Below are positions 8,445 through 16,521 of a stretch of 36,069 nucleotides of DNA, in pieces. How positions within the stretch are numbered: position 1 is the stretch's first letter; the number at the start of each line of letters is the position of its first letter. Source of the stretch: an uncultured Methanomicrobiales archaeon. GTDB lineage: Archaea > Halobacteriota > Methanomicrobia > Methanomicrobiales > Methanospirillaceae. A program made the position numbers and the translations under genes. The stretch spans positions 1 to 36,069 of the forward strand of contig CAIJED010000087.1 of the NCBI GenBank assembly GCA_903819595.1, given 5' to 3'. The notes beneath the pieces were generated by a model, which saw nothing but the letters and a program-made list of their open reading frames with translations, did not search any database and was not told the DNA's origin.

Positions 8445-8734
8445 CTGGAAAATCGCACGGGAAAATCAATTGTGGTAAAGATCTTTGTACTAACTTTGGT
8501 CTATATCTACCCATTCGAAAAGTCGGCGAAAATGATAGCGTTCGCGATACCGGTATGATCCCGCTCGTTCTCACCTGTGGATAATAGCCAGCGAGGTCCT
8601 ATAATAACTGGCCATAATAATCACACCCCAGAATGTCGGAGCAATCCCGGTCTTATCTCCGGATGGAATGTGGGAAAATCGTCGTGACCAGTGTTCCGGT
8701 CTGACGCGGACGTTTCCGGACAACCAGGGGTGGT
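8445..8734. other. Convergent intergenic region without a recognisable gene
   Basis: About 290 bp between convergent genes. A minus ORF reaching into it (8653-8958) is a shadow of the zinc-ribbon gene. I see nothing else that can be supported. Confidence 0.4.
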
Positions 8735-9001
8735 TTAGATCTGTCCCCTGATCCAGTCTGTGTATTGTGCCCGTAACTGTTCACGTTCTTCGCGGGAGAG
8801 GTCATGTTTTCTTGTCTTGTGGAGGTGCTGCTCGAGCTGTGCGACGATATTCTCTGCCATCCTGAAGTCCTCGACTTCAAGATAGTGGCTGGAACGCTGC
8901 ACATCAATCGTCGCTCCGCAGACCGGGCAGAGTTTCCACTCCTGGAAACAGTCGACATAGGTAAATGTTTTACAGCTCCCGCACCGTATCACAAGGTACA
9001 T
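8735..9001 (-). CDS. Small zinc-ribbon protein, DUF1922-like
   Basis: 88 aa. The N-terminus holds a two-knuckle zinc ribbon ('IRCGSCKTFTYVDCFQEWKLCPVCGATIDV'), followed by a helical tail ('AENIVAQLEQHLHKTRKHD', then 'SREEREQLRAQYTDWIRGQI'). Layout and length resemble the archaeal DUF1922 family (MTH1184-like), whose function is unknown. A TATA-like AAATAATAAC lies about 22 bp upstream of the ATG at 9001, implying a leaderless monocistronic message. It is well conserved in pattern and very likely real; a nucleic-acid-binding role is only a guess from the ribbon. Confidence 0.75.
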   Translation of the reverse strand: MYLVIRCGSCKTFTYVDCFQEWKLCPVCGATIDVQRSSHYLEVEDFRMAENIVAQLEQHLHKTRKHDLSREEREQLRAQYTDWIRGQI

Positions 9002-9017
9002 CCCAGTTGGCCCGTTC

Positions 9018-9027
9018 GTTATTATTT
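9018..9027 (-). promoter_or_regulatory. TATA box of the zinc-ribbon gene
   Basis: Minus strand AAATAATAAC sits about 22 bp ahead of the start codon at 9001, at the spacing seen for other leaderless genes in this window. Confidence 0.45.
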
Positions 9028-9081
9028 CACGCTCCCGATGAAATCGTAAAATAAATCCTGTACGGAGTCCCTTTTATCCTG

Positions 9082-9096
9082 TTATGTATATATAAT
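9082..9096. promoter_or_regulatory. Orphan TATA-like element
   Basis: TGTATATATAATTAC is a strong AT-rich box readable in both directions. Downstream on the plus strand I find only a 15-codon ORF from about 9108; on the minus strand it is about 80 bp from the zinc-ribbon start. No gene can be assigned to it. Confidence 0.35.
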
Positions 9097-9244
9097 TACC
9101 CGCCCTGATGGGTATGAAATATACACTCCTTGCTGATTGCCGGTTCATGATCTGATATCAAGGTGTGATCTGCCTTGCATTAAATGAAAACCTGATTGGT
9201 GTTATGTATCATTCATCCTGACGACGACAACAATAGCGCAGCAT

Positions 9245-9890
9245 CTATTCAGTTTTTCTCAGATCACGGTATAGTACCATTGTAACCGCAGCTCCAAGGT
9301 CGATAAGTGGGACAAGTGGAGAAAGTGGGAGTATGCCGACACAACCGTACGCTTTTTTTCGCCTTATCCCGGTAATCTTTCGCTTCTTTTTCGTCTAATC
9401 GGGCTGCAACTTCACTTCTCTCCAAGCAGTTCAAATCTGCCTGAGAAGTCCTGATCTTTGACATCAGATCATTTGGTTCATATCCACCAGGGTTCTCCCC
9501 CACAAGAGTATTCGCTGCATCACAAGGATCCAACTTCGCCGAAGAGAGATAATATTTCTCCCCGATTTTTCTATAAAAAGTAAATTCTGGCTCATTTATG
9601 GTCCATTGCCTGGTGTTCGTTGATCCGCTCTTCCTCATGGACATAAATCAATAACGGGTGAATTCCAATAACTGACGCCTCTTCCGGTGATATGGTTAAT
9701 TGGCCCATAAATACTGGACCCTCTTTGCTAAATGCCTGTAAGATGGGGCCTTCCCGGGGCTGATTGCGTACGCCCCTGCTTGCACAGGGCAGTTCCTTCT
9801 TGTCCCGGCAAGTGCTATTCAGGAAAGTTGAGCGATACTCCTCCTGATAGTTGGTAACATGCCACGCAGGCCTTTGCGGCAGAAAAAACA
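9245..9890 (-). pseudogene. Frameshifted unknown gene with a C-terminal membrane helix
   Basis: Two overlapping minus ORFs (9957-9592 and 9644-9264) look like pieces of one gene. The first contributes 'ISPEEASVIGIHPLLIYVHE'. The second contributes a soluble stretch, 'EPEFTFYRKIGEKYYLSS' to 'RLDEKEAKDYRDKAKK'. Immediately after, at a run of seven A (plus-strand T7 at 9353-9359), its frame turns unnatural. Removing one A restores 'AYGCVGILPLSPLVPLIDLG' and a hydrophobic helix that ends at a TAG at 9245. Either the gene is decaying, the A-run is a sequencing error, or it is a slippage site. The 5' end is uncertain; the first ORF overlaps Sec61-beta, so its annotated ATG cannot be right. I do not recognise the family. 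Confidence 0.4.
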
Positions 9891-9897
9891 AAAAAAG
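9882..9897 (-). terminator. U-tract terminator of Sec61-beta
   Basis: Directly after the Sec61-beta stop the minus strand reads TTTTTTT-G-TTTTTT, the double T-run typical of euryarchaeal factor-independent or aCPSF1-assisted termination. Confidence 0.65.
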
Positions 9898-9898
9898 A

Positions 9899-10060
9899 TT
9901 ATACCCGGATGAGGTCCATAACGTAAATAAATGCCCCGATTGCGGCGGCCACCACAATCACTGCGATGGGGCCGATATGGACTGCCCGCCGGTCTTCACT
10001 CTCGTAATAATTGACGAGACCTGCAGACGAGATTAATCGTCCACCCTTTTTCTTTGCCAT
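9899..10060 (-). CDS. Preprotein translocase subunit Sec61-beta (SecG-like)
   Basis: This 53-aa gene is below the ORF-track cutoff. Translated by hand it starts 'MAKKKGGRLISSAGLVNYYE' and ends with one membrane helix ('IGPIAVIVVAAAIGAFIYVM') and a short tail. A basic, Gly-rich cytosolic N-terminus, the SSAGL-x-YYE block and a single C-terminal helix are diagnostic of archaeal Sec61-beta, the small third subunit of the SecYE-beta channel. A TATA element centred 26 bp upstream implies a leaderless message, and a double U-tract follows the stop. The plus ORF 9851-10036 in the track is its shadow. The gene is divergent from the amidohydrolase. Confidence 0.95.
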   Translation of the reverse strand: MAKKKGGRLISSAGLVNYYESEDRRAVHIGPIAVIVVAAAIGAFIYVMDLIRV

Positions 10061-10082
10061 ACAAAGTTATTTCTCATTCTCA

Positions 10083-10089
10083 ATATATA
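10083..10089. promoter_or_regulatory. Shared palindromic TATA element, divergent leaderless promoters
   Basis: ATATATA, centred at 10086, lies exactly midway between the Sec61-beta ATG (10060, minus) and the amidohydrolase ATG at 10112 (plus), 26 bp from each. One TATA palindrome could serve both directions. Confidence 0.6.
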
Positions 10090-10111
10090 AATGGGTGTCA
10101 AGGACTCATCC

Positions 10112-11155
10112 ATGGACAACGATCTGACAGTCAGTGGTCATGCCCTCATCGGGGAGTCGCTGGAGATGCGTCCCGTCACAATTGTGGTGAAATCAGGGAT
10201 TATCACGCATATCGAGGATGACCTGCATGCAGGGGACAACTGGATCATCCCCGCATTTTTTAATGCACACACGCACCTCGGGGATACCGTTGCCATGGAT
10301 GCACCGGCAAATGGTGACCTGGTCGAACTGGTCACGCCCCCTGACGGGCTGAAACACCGGCTCCTTGCGGCTGCCTCACGGGATGACCTGGTATCAGGAA
10401 TGCGCTCCAGTGTCCTCGGGATGGTGCAGGGAGGCACGGCCGGGTGTGCCGATTTTCGGGAGGGTGGAATAGACGGGGCACGGGCACTCTACGAAGCAGC
10501 CAGTTCGTTACTCCCGGGACTCGTCGTTTTCGGTCGCGACGGGGGCGAACAGGTCGCAGAAGGCCTTGGCATCAGCAGCGCCAGAGACGTCCCTGACCTC
10601 GAGCGGCAGGTGAAGGAAGCCAGGGATGGCGGAAAGTTCATTGCCTTTCACGCTGGCGAAAGAGACCCGGACGATGTCGATGCCGCCCTCGCATTTCGTC
10701 CTGATCTCATTGTCCATGGTACCTATGCTACCCGGCGACAACTGATGCAGTGTGCCGATGAGGAGATCCCCATTGCTATATGCCCCCGCTCGAACTGGGC
10801 CCTTGGGGTCGCCGGTTCCCGGTCAGAACCACCCGTTCATGAGATGATCGACCTCGGCTGCCGTATACTACTCGGGACCGACAATGTGATGTTTGTCCAG
10901 CCGGACATGTTTGCCGAGATGGCATTTACCCACTATGTGTACCGCATGCCACCGGCCCTGTTGATCAGGGCTGCAATCTCCGGGTCACAACTCATGGATT
11001 CTTCGTTTTTTATCAGGAAAGGAGTGCCGGCAAATTTTTTTGTCATGGACCCCGGCCAGTCCAATATGCGCTTCAGCCTCGATAACCTTGCAACAATCGT
11101 AAAACGGGGCTCTTCGGCCGGCATTATCAAGAAGTTTTTTATTTCAGACAGCTAA
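10112..11155 (+). CDS. Amidohydrolase (metal-dependent, TrzA/ATZ-like)
   Basis: Cytosolic TIM-barrel hydrolase. In ORF-track numbering (start 10091) the metal site is visible as H60-T-H62 ('FFNAHTHLGD'), H187 ('IAFHAGE'), H209 ('IVHGTYAT') and D264 ('LLGTDN'). This is the order found in the cytosine/guanine/S-adenosylhomocysteine deaminase group. At about 347 aa it is shorter than most members and has a compact beta-sandwich N-terminus. The substrate cannot be read from sequence. I prefer ATG 10112 (MDNDLTVSG) over 10091 because the TATA box overlaps the latter. UspA follows after 29 bp on the same strand and may share its transcript. Confidence 0.85.
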   Translation: MDNDLTVSGHALIGESLEMRPVTIVVKSGIITHIEDDLHAGDNWIIPAFFNAHTHLGDTVAMDAPANGDLVELVTPPDGLKHRLLAAASRDDLVSGMRSSVLGMVQGGTAGCADFREGGIDGARALYEAASSLLPGLVVFGRDGGEQVAEGLGISSARDVPDLERQVKEARDGGKFIAFHAGERDPDDVDAALAFRPDLIVHGTYATRRQLMQCADEEIPIAICPRSNWALGVAGSRSEPPVHEMIDLGCRILLGTDNVMFVQPDMFAEMAFTHYVYRMPPALLIRAAISGSQLMDSSFFIRKGVPANFFVMDPGQSNMRFSLDNLATIVKRGSSAGIIKKFFISDS

Positions 11156-11184
11156 CCCAATAACACAACTATTTTGTGGGGTAA

Positions 11185-11616
11185 ATGATGTTTAGTAAAA
11201 TACTCGTCGCAATCGACGGATCCGGAATGAGTGAGCAGGCTCTCGAGACCGCGATAGGTGAGGCCAGGGTATGGAAGGCAGCACTTCATGTTATCTATGT
11301 GGTGGAGACCGGGCTCTTTTCGTCGCTGCCGATGGACAATACATGGGAAATAATGCTCTCGATGCTCGAAAAAGAGGGGGGTAAAATCATCGCTGAAGCG
11401 AAACAGCGGGCTGAAACAAAGGGCGTAATCATCATCCCCCACTTAAAGCAGGGCCATGCAGGTAGTGAAATCGTAAAGGCCGCAGAAGATATCGGGGCTG
11501 ATGTAGTTGTCGTCGGGTCTCATGGGAAAAGCAACGTGGACCGCCTGCTCATCGGAAGCGTCAGCTCGTTCGTCGTCTCAAACTGCCCCGTCGCAGTCCT
11601 GGTGGTGAGAACATAA
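11185..11616 (+). CDS. Universal stress protein, UspA family, ATP-binding type
   Basis: 143 aa. The start 'MFSKILVAIDGSGMSEQAL' and the C-terminal 'GSHGKSNVDRLLIGS' fit the G-2x-G-9x-G(S/T) motif that marks ATP-binding Usp proteins; the final strand is 'CPVAVLVVRT'. Usually homodimeric and cytosolic; roles range from stress tolerance to regulation of transporters. The CBS-domain gene starts 5 bp downstream, so both are almost certainly cotranscribed. Together they could form an adenylate-responsive module (inference). ATG 11185 and 11188 are both possible starts. Confidence 0.93.
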   Translation: MMFSKILVAIDGSGMSEQALETAIGEARVWKAALHVIYVVETGLFSSLPMDNTWEIMLSMLEKEGGKIIAEAKQRAETKGVIIIPHLKQGHAGSEIVKAAEDIGADVVVVGSHGKSNVDRLLIGSVSSFVVSNCPVAVLVVRT

Positions 11617-11621
11617 CCGGG

Positions 11622-12470
11622 ATGCTTGTCAAAGACTTCATGACCGTGGATGTAGTCAGCGTCGAAATCCCCGGGAACCGGGACGATGTACTGAAGATAC
11701 TGAAACGAACCGGGATAAGCGGCGTTCCGGTGCTGAAAGGGGATAAACTGGTCGGCATTATTACCAGGAAAGACCTGCTCCGGAAATCCGAGGAGACTCA
11801 GCTGGGTCTCCTGATGACAGAGGACCCTGTGGTGATCAGTCCTGATGCAGCATTGAGCGAGGCCGCGAGGCTCCTCGTCACCCACAATATCCGCAGGCTC
11901 CCTGTCGTAGAAGGAAGCAGGCTCATCGGTCTGATCAGTATCGCTGACCTGATACATGCGATCGCCACGTTGCGGATCAAGGATGAGATCAAGGACCTCT
12001 ATACCAGCAAGACATTCGCATTATGGGAAGAGACCCCATTGCCGGTTGTCGCACGTGTCATGGAGATCTCCGGGTTTGAAGCGATCCCGATCCTGGATGC
12101 GGAAAGCACGATCCAGGGCATCATCTCCGAACGTGACCTGATCCGGCATTCATCGATCGAGGATTCCGTGGAGGTCAGCGATTTCTCCAATGGCACAGAT
12201 GATGATGAATGGACATGGGAGAGTATCCGCGATATGCACACCATCAGTTACAGTATTTCAAAGGTCCAGCTTCCCCCGAGACCCGTGAAGACTGCGATGG
12301 TAAAGAACGTCGTGGCTGTTCCGATCAATTCGGAAGTCAGTGACTGTGCACTGAAGATGAAACGTGCCCGCGTAGACCAGTTACCCGTGATCAATGGAGA
12401 TAAGAAACTCGTGGCAATGCTTTTTGACCGCGATCTGATCCGGGTGCTCTGCAACCCATCCATCCAATAA
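11622..12470 (+). CDS. Protein with four CBS domains
   Basis: 282 aa made almost entirely of two Bateman modules (four CBS motifs): 'MLVKDFMTVDVVSVEIPG', 'LLMTEDPVVISPDAALSEAA', 'FALWEETPLPVVARVMEISG' and 'TAMVKNVVAVPINSEVSDCA', each ending in a pattern such as 'LVGIITRKDLL' or 'LIGLISIADLI'. CBS pairs bind adenosine nucleotides (AMP, ATP, SAM) and act as energy sensors. No effector domain is fused, so it probably works through a partner. Near-direct coupling to uspA (5 bp) supports a joint sensing role. Confidence 0.92.
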   Translation: MLVKDFMTVDVVSVEIPGNRDDVLKILKRTGISGVPVLKGDKLVGIITRKDLLRKSEETQLGLLMTEDPVVISPDAALSEAARLLVTHNIRRLPVVEGSRLIGLISIADLIHAIATLRIKDEIKDLYTSKTFALWEETPLPVVARVMEISGFEAIPILDAESTIQGIISERDLIRHSSIEDSVEVSDFSNGTDDDEWTWESIRDMHTISYSISKVQLPPRPVKTAMVKNVVAVPINSEVSDCALKMKRARVDQLPVINGDKKLVAMLFDRDLIRVLCNPSIQ

Positions 12471-12510
12471 AAACCTTTAAATTTATTGGTGTCACCATAT
12501 AACTCAAGCG

Positions 12511-12550
12511 CTTTTATGAATTTTTCCAGCGTTAAAATATTTTAAGGTGT
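12511..12550 (+). promoter_or_regulatory. psmB: Probable promoter and RBS of psmB
   Basis: A TATA-like CTTTTATGAA at 12511-12520 would give a start near 12541, leaving a short leader with the ribosome-binding sequence AAGGTG (12544-12549) 7 nt ahead of the ATG at 12557. A second candidate, CATATAAC, lies near 12496. Confidence 0.4.
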
Positions 12551-12556
12551 TTTCAT

Positions 12557-13198
12557 ATGAATGAACCGTACCAGGAACCTCTCAAAGGGACGACCACGGT
12601 AGGTCTGGTGTTTTCCGGAGGAGTCGTCCTTGCCACAGAGAAACGGGCAACAATGGGATATTTCATCGCCAGCAAGAAGGCAAAGAAAGTCTACCAGATC
12701 TCTGACCGTATCGGCATGACCACCGCAGGCGGTGTCGGCGATGCACAACAGCTTGCCCGGGTAATGACCGTAGAAAGCAGCCTGTATCAGATCAGGCGTG
12801 GACGGCCGATCGCGGTGCGGGCAGCCTCAACGCTACTCTCGAATTTACTGAATGCAAACCGCTACTTCCCCTATTATGTCCAGCTACTCGTCGGTGGCAT
12901 CGATGAATCCGGTCCGACACTGTATTCAGTCGATGCAATGGGCGGAGCAACAGCAGAAGAAGAGATTGTTGCAACAGGATCCGGCTCTCCCGGTGCATAC
13001 GGAGTCCTGGAAGACCGTTATAAAAAAGATATGAACGAACAGGAAGCAGTGGAACTCGCAGTCAGGGCAATCAAGGCTGCGATGAGACGTGATGCAGGGT
13101 CCGGCGAGGGTATACACGTTGTTGTCATTACAAAGGAAAGTTACATGGAGATTGCTGATGAGCAGGTCCAGAAGACACTTTCAGCAATCGCCGCATAA
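12557..13198 (+). CDS. psmB: Proteasome beta subunit (20S core, catalytic)
   Basis: 213 aa with an 11-residue propeptide ([11 protein letters not shown]) that is cut before Thr12, giving the catalytic N-terminal threonine of mature '[11 protein letters not shown]'. Mature Glu17 ('ATEKRAT') and Lys33 are in place, and the '[12 protein letters not shown]' loop carries the active-site Ser region. It assembles into the two inner heptameric rings of the 20S particle. The gene for aCPSF1 starts 23 bp downstream, a linkage seen in other archaea. Alpha subunit and PAN ATPase are not in this window. Confidence 0.97.
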   Translation: MNEPYQEPLKGTTTVGLVFSGGVVLATEKRATMGYFIASKKAKKVYQISDRIGMTTAGGVGDAQQLARVMTVESSLYQIRRGRPIAVRAASTLLSNLLNANRYFPYYVQLLVGGIDESGPTLYSVDAMGGATAEEEIVATGSGSPGAYGVLEDRYKKDMNEQEAVELAVRAIKAAMRRDAGSGEGIHVVVITKESYMEIADEQVQKTLSAIAA

Positions 13199-13202
13199 AT
13201 TC

Positions 13203-13209
13203 TTTTTTT
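13203..13209 (+). terminator. T7 tract between psmB and the aCPSF1 gene
   Basis: A run of seven T, 4 bp after the psmB stop codon, has the form of a euryarchaeal termination signal, yet the next gene begins only 12 bp further on. Confidence 0.4.
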
Positions 13210-13221
13210 AGGACGGATTGA

Positions 13222-15111
13222 ATGTTAATTGAAGAACGATTGAAAGAACTTAAGGATAAGATCAACGAAAAGGTGCCGTCGGGCATCACCGTATCGGACG
13301 TGGAATTTGAAGGGCCGGAACTGGTGATCTATACCGACGACCCGAAAAAATTTGCTGATGAAGCGGACCTTATCAAAATACTGGCGCGGGACCTGCGGAA
13401 ACGCATTGTGGTCCGCCCGAACGTGTTGGAAGACCCTGACAGGGCAATAGGAGAAATAAAGGCCGTTGTCGCCGACAACGCAGGAATTACGGATATCTTT
13501 TTTGATGCAGATACTGGGGAAGTGATTATCGAGGCCGAAAAACCCGGAGTCGTCATCGGAAAGAACGGTATCACGCTCCGTGAAATCACAAAACATATCG
13601 GGTGGACACCGAAAGTCGTCAGGACACCCCCCATCGAGAGTTCAACAGTAAAACAGGTACGCCAGTACCTCAGGTCGGTGAACGAGGAGCGTAAAATCTT
13701 CCTGCGCACCATCGGACGCCGCATCCATCGTGATATCACGAGCAAGGACCAGTGGGCAAGGGTAACGATGCTCGGCTGCTGCCGGGAGGTCGGCAGGGCG
13801 GCATTCCTGCTCACCACACCTGAAAGCAGGGTATTAATCGACTGCGGAGAGAAACCGGACAGCAATAACAGCACGCCATACCTCTACGTTCCGGAGATAC
13901 ACCCCCTCTCGCAGCTCGATGCGGTGGTGCTGACCCATGCACACCTCGATCATTGTGCACTGGTCCCGCTCCTCTATAAATATGGGTATGATGGCCCGGT
14001 CTACAGCACACCGCCGACCCGTGACCTGTCCGCGATGCTCCAGCTGGACTACCTTGACGTGATCCACAAAGAGGATCGGAAAATCCCGTACTCTTCAAAC
14101 GAAGTGAAGACCTATATCAAGCACTCCATCACGCTCAACTATGGAAACGTGACTGATATTGCACCCGATATCAAGCTCACATTCCATAACGCGGGCCATA
14201 TCCTTGGTTCGGCCATCGCTCATTTCCACATCGGCGACGGCCTCTATAACATCGCGTTCACCGGGGACTTCAACTACAGTAAAAGTCGTCTATTTAACCC
14301 GGCAACCGCGAATTTCCCCCGCCTTGAGGCACTGTTTATGGAAAGTACCTACGGGGGGTCGGACATGATGCAGCCCGCACGGTCAGATGCCGAGGAGAAG
14401 TTATACGAGACGATCAATACCGTCCTTTCACGGGGAGGGAAGGTCATTATTCCGGCATTCGCGGTGGGGCGTTCGCAGGAGGTCATGCTCGCTCTCGAAG
14501 AAGGGATGAGAAAAGAGAAGATCCCGAATGTCAAGATTTACCTGGACGGGATGATCAAAGAAGCAACAGCGATCCATACCACCTATCCCGAATACTTAAA
14601 CAGCGACCTCCGGAACCAGATCTTCAAGGAAGGAATGAACCCGTTCCTCTCTCCAAATTTTGTTGCAGTGGATTCATCCGATCTCCGGGAGAGGGTGATG
14701 AACGGTGACCCGTGCGTGATTATTACGACAAGCGGGATGATGAACGGCGGCCCTGTCATGGAGTACCTGAGCAACCTGGCGGCAGATGAACGGAACGCAC
14801 TTGTCTTCGTCGGGTACCAGGCGGATGGCACCCTTGGACGGCGTATCCAGAAAGGCTGGAGGGAAGTGCCTCTCGGAAGGGGCAGGACAATCGTGATCAA
14901 CTTAGAGATTGTCACCGTCGATGGGTTCTCCGGGCATTCAGACCGGAGGCAACTGATGAATTACGTGGGATCGGTCCAGCCGAGACCTGAAAAAATCTTC
15001 ACCATTCATGGCGATGAGAACAATACCATCGACCTTGCCAGCTCGCTCTACAAGCGGTATCATATCCAGACCCATTCCCCCATGAACCTTGAGACATACC
15101 GGATGATTTAA
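13222..15111 (+). CDS. aCPSF1 (FttA): KH/beta-CASP ribonuclease and transcription termination factor
   Basis: 629 aa. The N-terminal ~180 residues contain two KH-type RNA-binding modules (GxxG in '[12 protein letters not shown]'). A metallo-beta-lactamase domain carries H239-x-H-x-D-H244 ('[15 protein letters not shown]') and '[10 protein letters not shown]'. The inserted beta-CASP region and C-terminal '[13 protein letters not shown]' and 'FTIHGDENN' complete the zinc site. In methanogens this enzyme cleaves nascent RNA at U-rich sites and terminates transcription. Start ATG 13222 is preceded by AGGACGG. It is adjacent to psmB, and an MFS carrier starts 11 bp after its stop. Confidence 0.96.
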   Translation: MLIEERLKELKDKINEKVPSGITVSDVEFEGPELVIYTDDPKKFADEADLIKILARDLRKRIVVRPNVLEDPDRAIGEIKAVVADNAGITDIFFDADTGEVIIEAEKPGVVIGKNGITLREITKHIGWTPKVVRTPPIESSTVKQVRQYLRSVNEERKIFLRTIGRRIHRDITSKDQWARVTMLGCCREVGRAAFLLTTPESRVLIDCGEKPDSNNSTPYLYVPEIHPLSQLDAVVLTHAHLDHCALVPLLYKYGYDGPVYSTPPTRDLSAMLQLDYLDVIHKEDRKIPYSSNEVKTYIKHSITLNYGNVTDIAPDIKLTFHNAGHILGSAIAHFHIGDGLYNIAFTGDFNYSKSRLFNPATANFPRLEALFMESTYGGSDMMQPARSDAEEKLYETINTVLSRGGKVIIPAFAVGRSQEVMLALEEGMRKEKIPNVKIYLDGMIKEATAIHTTYPEYLNSDLRNQIFKEGMNPFLSPNFVAVDSSDLRERVMNGDPCVIITTSGMMNGGPVMEYLSNLAADERNALVFVGYQADGTLGRRIQKGWREVPLGRGRTIVINLEIVTVDGFSGHSDRRQLMNYVGSVQPRPEKIFTIHGDENNTIDLASSLYKRYHIQTHSPMNLETYRMI

Positions 15112-15122
15112 AGCAGTTTCAA

Positions 15123-16232
15123 ATGAGAGCCCTGATCACCTTATACCTGGGTATTTTCTCGGTCATGGCGCTCTCCAACACCATTATCCCGGACCTTACC
15201 TCGTATGCCTCCGGGACCGCGTTGCAGGGCGAGATATTTTCAGCCTATTTTCTGGGGGCATTTCTTTTAACGCTGCCGGTCGGACTGTTATCAGACCGGT
15301 GGGGGCCGACATATTTTATCAGGGCCGGACTCCTGCTGACAATCATATCCGGTATCCTCCTTCTTACCGATTCATCCGTGTATATGACCATCATTGCACG
15401 GCTGACGGAAGGTGTCGGGGCAGGTCTTTTTGTCGCATCTGCCATGTCCTATGTGAATTCCCGTGCCGATCACACGCGGTCAGGCGGGCTTTTCATGGCC
15501 CTGCTGAACATCGGGCTTATTGCAGGTCTCATCATATCAGGCCTCGCGATCAGGGCTTTTGGCACCAGGTCTGCAGGGGTGGTTATTTTTTTACTAGTGT
15601 CGATCATTCCGTTTGCCATCAGCATTTTCGTGCCATTTGAAGGGCAAAAATCAATTCTGCCATCACTCCCGTGGGTGAATGTATTCAAAAACCTGGTCTA
15701 CTACATGAAGAAGTATTTCTGGATGTGGTTCTCTTCTGTGGTGCTGATCGGTAGTACCGGTGCCGTGACTGCCCTGTACCCGCAGTTCAGCGGCAGCAGC
15801 CCGGAGACATTAGGCCTTCAGATCGCCGCGATGAACGGAGCCACTGCCATCGCGATCCTGCTGGTGTCCCAGGTGAAATTTACCCCAATCGTCACCATCC
15901 GCATCGCCGCTATTTTCTCTGCTGCAGCGGTCATGGCCAGTTTCCTCACCTCATGGGCGTTTGTTATCATCGGGGTATTTGCAGGTATTATCATGATCGC
16001 CCAGTTAACCTTCCTCGCCGACGCCGGAAAAGAACAGGGGACCTTCATGGGCCTGTATAATACATCGAGTTACCTGGGGATGACAATGATCCCGTTTTTT
16101 GTGACATTTATCGCCCAGGCCCTGGGATTCCTCCCTGCTTTTCTCATGACCGCCTTGTTATGCCTTGTGGTGGCTGGTACCATCGGGTTCTGCCTGAAGT
16201 GCAAATTTGAGAACGTATGTACGCTGCCTTAA
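15123..16232 (+). CDS. Major facilitator superfamily transporter
   Basis: 369 aa, almost wholly hydrophobic with about 11-12 membrane segments. The loop after the second helix has the MFS signature 'LPVGLLSDRWGPTYFI', and the fourth-helix region reads 'ARLTEGVGAGLFVASAMSYV'. It belongs to the drug/sugar-type carriers, but substrate cannot be inferred. It follows the aCPSF1 gene by 11 bp and is probably read through from that operon. The final residues include two cysteines ('GFCLKCKFENVCTLP'). Confidence 0.85.
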   Translation: MRALITLYLGIFSVMALSNTIIPDLTSYASGTALQGEIFSAYFLGAFLLTLPVGLLSDRWGPTYFIRAGLLLTIISGILLLTDSSVYMTIIARLTEGVGAGLFVASAMSYVNSRADHTRSGGLFMALLNIGLIAGLIISGLAIRAFGTRSAGVVIFLLVSIIPFAISIFVPFEGQKSILPSLPWVNVFKNLVYYMKKYFWMWFSSVVLIGSTGAVTALYPQFSGSSPETLGLQIAAMNGATAIAILLVSQVKFTPIVTIRIAAIFSAAAVMASFLTSWAFVIIGVFAGIIMIAQLTFLADAGKEQGTFMGLYNTSSYLGMTMIPFFVTFIAQALGFLPAFLMTALLCLVVAGTIGFCLKCKFENVCTLP

Positions 16233-16419
16233 CATATGCAGTGATCAGTTCAAAAAAGAAACATAAGCTAACAGCCTCATCTATATTATCCACCGGATGC
16301 TAATTATCTAAACATTCTATACGAAATTTGCCATCTGAGTCGGAGACCATCCAGGCAGCTGTGAAATTAAGGTAATCAGGATCCCCGGCTGAAATCAAAA
16401 ACGACAGAAGATCGCATCG

Positions 16420-16427
16420 TATAAAAT
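16420..16427 (+). promoter_or_regulatory. TATA box ahead of the ppx/gppA gene
   Basis: TATAAAAT is centred about 25 bp upstream of an ATG at 16448, which opens a 17-codon ORF, and about 98 bp upstream of the phosphatase ATG. The phosphatase message therefore probably has a leader carrying the short ORF. Confidence 0.55.
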
Positions 16428-16447
16428 GTAAGTTTCAGGGAATTTGA

Positions 16448-16501
16448 ATGGACAATAATCCTGGTGATTCAACCCGGTTATCAGCCTGGCCAACCAGCTG
16501 A
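16448..16501 (+). CDS. Possible 17-codon leader ORF upstream of ppx/gppA
   Basis: ATG at the predicted leaderless start point opens MDNNPGDSTRLSAWPTS and stops 20 nt before the phosphatase ATG. Spacing to the TATA box is exactly that of other leaderless genes here. It may be a regulatory leader peptide or coincidence. There is no homology evidence. Confidence 0.3.
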   Translation: MDNNPGDSTRLSAWPTS

Positions 16502-16521
16502 AAACAGCAGGTGCATACACG

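Noticed and set aside
9851-10036. Plus-strand 61-aa Cys-rich ORF resembling a zinc-finger protein
   Set aside because: It is antisense to the clearly recognisable Sec61-beta gene (9899-10060, minus).
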